Shown: positions 60,529 through 64,000 of the stretch, piece after piece | Position numbering within the stretch: position 1 is the stretch's first letter | Layout: each line of letters begins with the position of its first letter | Assembly: GCF_018271995.1 (NCBI RefSeq) | Contig: NZ_JAGUCO010000009.1 | Span: 1-64,000, forward strand | Direction of reading: 5' to 3' | DNA from: Carboxylicivirga linearis | GTDB taxonomy: Bacteria; Bacteroidota; Bacteroidia; Bacteroidales; Marinilabiliaceae | Length of the DNA stretch: 64,000 nucleotides | The notes under the pieces: model-generated | The model's database searches: none | Told to the model about the DNA's origin: nothing | The model's input: the letters and a program-made list of their open reading frames with translations, nothing else | Position numbers and translations under genes: made by a program

Positions 60529-61770
60529 ATGAAGAAAGAGATAAAAATAGGATTAACGGTTATAGTGGCTTTCGCAATTCTGATTTGGGGATTCAATTTT
60601 TTAAAAGGACGTGATATTTTAAAGGTAGGCGACTTTTACTATGGATCATATGCAAGAATTGATGGTTTAACTAATGCCAGTCCTCTTTATTATAAAGGCT
60701 TTAAAGTGGGATATGTAAGAGATATTGATTTTCATCCTACAATACCCAATCGCTTTTTGGTAACCTTTGAATTGAAGAAAAATGTTCCATTACCCATTGA
60801 TTCAAAAGCACAGATTTATAGCTTAGATCTAATGGGCACTAAAGGTGTTCAACTTATACCAGGTAAATCAGATGAACTCTTAGCGTATGGAGATACCTTA
60901 CAGACCTCGGTAATGGGTGATTTAAAGGATCAGGTTAGTATGGAGGTGTTGCCTTTAAAGGATAAGGCCGAACGTTTAATTGTACAGCTCGATTCGGTGT
61001 TTACAAATTTGGGCGATATTGTTGATGAAGAGAATAGAACAAATATCAAAGAAACGATGAAGTCCTTTCGAAAATCGATGAAATCGTTTCAGACCATATC
61101 ATCCAGACTTTCTGAGGAGCTTTCCGAAGGTGGCGAAATGTCAAATGTAATTAAACGCACCGACTCAGTTATGATGATGTTAACAGCCCAAGGGCCCTAT
61201 ATAGATACTGTTTTTCAGAGTATGGCTGGTTTTAGTCAACAATTAGAAAATGCTCAAATTGATGAGTCTCTTCAAGAATTAAAGAAAACTTTAGGTAATA
61301 CATCTGAATTGCTTGCTACTATTAATGAAGGCGATGGTAGTTTAGGGTTGTTATTAACAGATAAGGAGCTTTATTATTCGTTAACCGAAGTTTCTGCTAG
61401 TTTAAATCGTTTATTGATTGATGTAAGGCATAATCCTAAAAGATATGTGAGCTTCTCAGCAATCGATTTAGGTAAGAATGTAACTGTTTCTGATGGTTCG
61501 TACGGAATAACCGGTATTGTATTTCAGGTTCAACTTAAAGAATCGAAAAAACCTCTTCAAATGGATTCGGTAATTTTGGATGGAAAATATAATGTATTTG
61601 AAGATTATCGAAAATCTAAATATTACTACTCAGTTGGTCAATCTCGCTCATTTGATGAAATAGAAAAAGTATATGACGAAGTGAAGGACTTTTATGATGA
61701 GGCAAAGATCGTCGCTTTTGAAAATGGGGAGTCTTTAAGTTTGAGAAAAGCTAAAAAAAGATCTAAATAA
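60529..61770 (+). CDS. MlaD-family (MCE) lipid-transport protein
   Basis: 413 residues. One N-terminal transmembrane helix (about 6-23) and one MCE domain (about 38-115, with GLTNASPLYYKGFKVGYV and IYSLDLMGTKGVQLIPG) followed by a long helical tail with a coiled-coil character. MCE proteins bridge the inner and outer membrane and carry phospholipids. No MlaE or MlaF gene lies beside it, so its permease partners are elsewhere. Together with the amidase and LptD it makes an envelope-focused group. Confidence 0.9.
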   Translation: MKKEIKIGLTVIVAFAILIWGFNFLKGRDILKVGDFYYGSYARIDGLTNASPLYYKGFKVGYVRDIDFHPTIPNRFLVTFELKKNVPLPIDSKAQIYSLDLMGTKGVQLIPGKSDELLAYGDTLQTSVMGDLKDQVSMEVLPLKDKAERLIVQLDSVFTNLGDIVDEENRTNIKETMKSFRKSMKSFQTISSRLSEELSEGGEMSNVIKRTDSVMMMLTAQGPYIDTVFQSMAGFSQQLENAQIDESLQELKKTLGNTSELLATINEGDGSLGLLLTDKELYYSLTEVSASLNRLLIDVRHNPKRYVSFSAIDLGKNVTVSDGSYGITGIVFQVQLKESKKPLQMDSVILDGKYNVFEDYRKSKYYYSVGQSRSFDEIEKVYDEVKDFYDEAKIVAFENGESLSLRKAKKRSK

Positions 61771-62083
61771 TAAATATATATTATAATCAATAGGTGTGTA
61801 TTAATTTTTTTTTACCGTCGTATTAAATTTTTTTTTAGAATATTCTAAAATGCCTGATAATTCAATAGGTTGCAAGTAGTGTTGTAATAGTGTTTAAATG
61901 CTATATGTCAGAATTTCAGTATCTTAACCTTAAAATCATTAAATGGCTGATTTATAGTGTAAGAACGACAATAATGAGAAAATCAAGAAAATTAATATTT
62001 TTTTTTCCATTTTTTTTTCACAAATTTTGTTTTCGGAAAAGGGATAGTGTTGAACATAAAGCTTAAAAAAGGAAACGAAAAGA
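61771..62083. other. Spacer upstream of dnaA with a perfect palindrome
   Basis: About 310 bases, AT-rich. The 18-base palindrome TTTTAGAATATTCTAAAA lies at 61833-61850, and a T-tract before it could make it a terminator of the mlaD gene. Several runs of eight or more T residues follow. I looked for DnaA boxes (TTATCCACA or close) and found none, so there is no evidence for an origin here. No clear -7 promoter element for dnaA was found. Confidence 0.45.
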
Positions 62084-63514
62084 ATGAATGTCGATTACTC
62101 TAATGTTTGGGATAATTGCCTACAGGTGATAAAGGACAATATACCTCAAACAAGTTACCAAACCTGGTTCGAACCAATTAGGCCTGTGAAATTGGAAAAG
62201 GACATCTTAACCATTCAGGTACCCAGTTTATTCTTTTATGAATATCTGGAAGAACATTATATTGATTTGCTAAGCAAAACGCTTAGAAAAAGTTTGGGAT
62301 CCACCGCTAAGCTGGAATATAATGTTGTTATGGACAACAGTCATATTGATAACAGAAAGCCATATACTTTAAATTTCCCAACAACTAACAAAACAGATTT
62401 ACGTAATCGACCTGTTTCAGTTAGTTCAAATCAGGAACGTCCTGATATAAGAAACCCTTTTGTTATACCGGGGATAAAAAAGTTAAATGTTGATCCTCAG
62501 TTAAATAATGATTATAGTTTTGAGAATTATATTGAGGGTGATTGTAATCGACTTGCTCGTAATGCGGCAATGGCTGTAGCAAAGAATCCAGGTAAAACGG
62601 CATTTAACCCATTATTCTTACATGGTAACTCTGGTTTGGGTAAAACTCACCTGGCGCAATCAATTGGTATTGAAGTGAAGCGTCAAATGCCGGAAAAAAC
62701 AGTTTTGTATGTAAATGCAAACAAATTTCAAACTCAGTTTACAGACTCGGTTAGAAATAATTCACAAAATGACTTTTTGAATTTCTATCAAATGATCGAT
62801 GTCTTAATTATCGATGATGTTCATGAGTTTGCCGGAAAAACAAAAACACAAAATACATTCTTCCATATTTTTAATCATTTACATCAAACAGGTAAGCAGT
62901 TGATTATCACTAGTGATAAAGCTCCTGTTGAGTTGGCTGGAATGGAAGATCGATTGTTGTCGAGGTTTAAGTGGGGTTTATCAGCTGATTTGCAGATTCC
63001 TGATTTTGAAACTCGTGTAGAAATATTAAATCGTAAAATATATACCGATGGGTTAACTGTACCTGAGGATGTTGTTTATTACATTGCCAGCAATGTTTTG
63101 AATAATGTTCGTGAGTTGGAAGGTGCTTTGATCTCATTACTGGCTCAGGCTACTTTAAATAAAAAAGAAATCAACTTCGAAACTGCTAAAAGTATTATAG
63201 ATAAGTTGGTTAAGAAAACTTCTCGCGAAGTGTCTATCGAATCTATTTCACAAACAGTTTGTGATTATTTCGGATTAGATTTGGATTTGCTCCAATCTAA
63301 GACTCGAAAGCGTGAAATTGTGCAGGCTCGCCAGGTGGCTATGTATTTTAGTAAAGGTTTAACCAATTCTTCTTTATCTACTATTGGAGCTAAGATTGGA
63401 AAAAAAGATCATGCAACGGTTTTGCATGCTTGCAAGGCTGTTAATAACTTAATTGAAACTGATAAAGATTTCAAAGGTCAAATTAAAGAAATTGAGGCTC
63501 AGTTGAAGTCGTAA
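62084..63514 (+). CDS. dnaA: Chromosomal replication initiator protein DnaA
   Basis: 476 residues, with all four domains. Domain I (1-85) starts VWDNCLQVIKDNIPQTSYQTWFEPI. Domain III has Walker A GNSGLGKTHL with Lys187, Walker B VLIIDDVHEFAG and SRFKWGLSADLQIPD. Domain IV ends with REIVQARQVAMYF and KKDHATVLHACK, which contacts DnaA boxes. ATP-bound DnaA unwinds the origin. The gene is followed by a strong terminator. Upstream spacing is 313 bases from mlaD, consistent with a separate promoter. Confidence 0.97.
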   Translation: MNVDYSNVWDNCLQVIKDNIPQTSYQTWFEPIRPVKLEKDILTIQVPSLFFYEYLEEHYIDLLSKTLRKSLGSTAKLEYNVVMDNSHIDNRKPYTLNFPTTNKTDLRNRPVSVSSNQERPDIRNPFVIPGIKKLNVDPQLNNDYSFENYIEGDCNRLARNAAMAVAKNPGKTAFNPLFLHGNSGLGKTHLAQSIGIEVKRQMPEKTVLYVNANKFQTQFTDSVRNNSQNDFLNFYQMIDVLIIDDVHEFAGKTKTQNTFFHIFNHLHQTGKQLIITSDKAPVELAGMEDRLLSRFKWGLSADLQIPDFETRVEILNRKIYTDGLTVPEDVVYYIASNVLNNVRELEGALISLLAQATLNKKEINFETAKSIIDKLVKKTSREVSIESISQTVCDYFGLDLDLLQSKTRKREIVQARQVAMYFSKGLTNSSLSTIGAKIGKKDHATVLHACKAVNNLIETDKDFKGQIKEIEAQLKS

Positions 63515-63533
63515 CTTGATAACGCTATTTTTG

Positions 63534-63570
63534 AAAAAAGACATCCAATTTTTTGGGTGTCTTTTTTTGT
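63534..63570 (+). terminator. Terminator after dnaA
   Basis: AAAAAAGACATCCAA pairs with TTGGGTGTCTTTTTT around a four-base loop, with one wobble pair, and runs into T residues. It is one of the strongest terminators in the window. Confidence 0.92.
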
Positions 63571-63598
63571 GTCCAAGTATTTGAATTAACATTTTCAT

Positions 63599-63606
63599 TA
63601 TTTTTG
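63599..63606 (+). promoter_or_regulatory. -7 element of the agmatine deiminase gene
   Basis: TATTTTTG fits TAnnTTTG and ends 21 bases before the ATG at 63628. A TTTG at 63580-63583 could serve as -33 but the spacing of 15 bases is short, so the promoter is probable but not certain. Confidence 0.55.
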
Positions 63607-63627
63607 CCTTCATATAATTTATACTAA

Positions 63628-64000
63628 ATGAGAGAGTTTCCAGCAGAGTGGCACAAGCAAAGTGCTGTTCAGTTAACATGGCCTGATTCTACAACCGATT
63701 GGAAAGATGATCTGAACGAAGTCATTCCTGTTTATAAAACAATTGTTGATGAAATCAGTCAGGATCAAAAAGTGATCATAGTGGCTCAGGATATAGATGA
63801 TGTGAGTCTGATGTTTTCAGAAAAGGAGAATGTAAAAGTGGTTAAGAGTCAGATTGATGATACATGGGCGCGTGACCATGGAGGAATCTCTGTCTTTAAA
63901 GATGGAAAACCTGTACTTCTCGATTTTGGTTTTAATGCGTGGGGAGAGAAGTTTAGCTATCAAAAAGACAATGCTATTACTCAACATATGTTTCATTCAA
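63628..64000 (+). CDS. Agmatine deiminase, partial (runs off the window)
   Basis: 124 residues visible; the frame is open at the right edge. MREFPAEWHKQSAVQLTWPDSTTDW and then DDTWARDHGGISVF are the conserved agmatine-deiminase / Porphyromonas-type peptidylarginine deiminase blocks (the shorter forms PAEWHKQ and TWARDHG are the firm ones). The full enzyme is about 350 residues and converts agmatine to N-carbamoylputrescine. The beginning is complete: the ATG follows a -7 element at 63599-63606 and a strong terminator of dnaA. Confidence 0.88.
   Translation, partial: MREFPAEWHKQSAVQLTWPDSTTDWKDDLNEVIPVYKTIVDEISQDQKVIIVAQDIDDVSLMFSEKENVKVVKSQIDDTWARDHGGISVFKDGKPVLLDFGFNAWGEKFSYQKDNAITQHMFHS

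Noticed and set aside
61771-62083. Replication origin upstream of dnaA
   Set aside because: No DnaA boxes of the TTATCCACA type or near variants are seen, only AT tracts and one palindrome, so an origin cannot be supported.
1-64000. tRNA, rRNA, riboswitches and CRISPR arrays
   Set aside because: Spacers were read for cloverleaf ends, rRNA blocks, riboswitch cores and regularly spaced repeats, and none was recognised.

Overview
The window reads as a chromosomal segment of a Bacteroidota bacterium, probably class Bacteroidia and perhaps near Marinilabiliales; the order is an inference. Supporting signs are AT-rich DNA, the TAnnTTTG type of -7 promoter element upstream of rpsF, weak Shine-Dalgarno use, HU-HIG histone-like proteins, 7TMR-DISM kinase architecture, a Bacteroidota-type LptD, and an anaerobe-style oxygen-defence set (rubrerythrin, flavin reductase-rubredoxin, NfnAB).

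Bases 1-13,600 are an accessory region. Two HU-like genes (677-1613) are followed by isolated, mostly poorly characterised genes separated by repeat-rich spacers. The centre is a two-gene Hachiman-type defence system (HamA nuclease 3820-4716, HamB helicase 4713-7298) whose flanks (3703-3790 and 7298-7387) resemble each other. Another pair of long direct repeats (about 7592-7748 and 9626-9779) brackets the next two genes. A frameshifted remnant, a YdeI-like protein, a GFA-family protein and an sdpR-sdpI pair with a perfect operator-like palindrome complete the region.

Bases 13,600-24,150 hold a Crp/Fnr regulator, a mostly minus-strand group (thioredoxin-like, serine hydrolase, CPBP protease, MBOAT-like fragment, medium-chain dehydrogenase) and a plus-strand group ending in a second copy of the serine hydrolase. 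The two hydrolases are paralogues in inverted orientation. Two nearly identical FNR-like palindromes sit upstream of two of the genes. Then come a membrane protein with MORN-type (YwqK) repeats and, 9 bases later, a secreted protein ending in a Hint domain.

Bases 24,150-41,000 carry a DISM histidine kinase, a GT39-like membrane glycosyltransferase, a GNAT acetyltransferase, NudC, a two-component pair, a four-gene run (MMPL transporter, PlsC-like acyltransferase, SDR, VOC protein), an NlpC/P60 hydrolase, and a chemoreceptor with a small SpoIIAA/STAS-like partner.

Bases 41,000-46,500 contain a lone monomodular type I polyketide synthase with order KS-AT-DH-ACP-TE and no recognisable ketoreductase, followed by a lipocalin-like protein. 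Bases 46,500-64,000 are mostly housekeeping: a SUI1 factor, a third serine hydrolase, HAD phosphatase, SemiSWEET, the redox block, rpsF-rpsR-rplI, RidA, LptD, an amidase, an MlaD-like protein, dnaA, and the start of an agmatine deiminase gene that runs off the window. No tRNA, rRNA, CRISPR array or complete insertion sequence was recognised.
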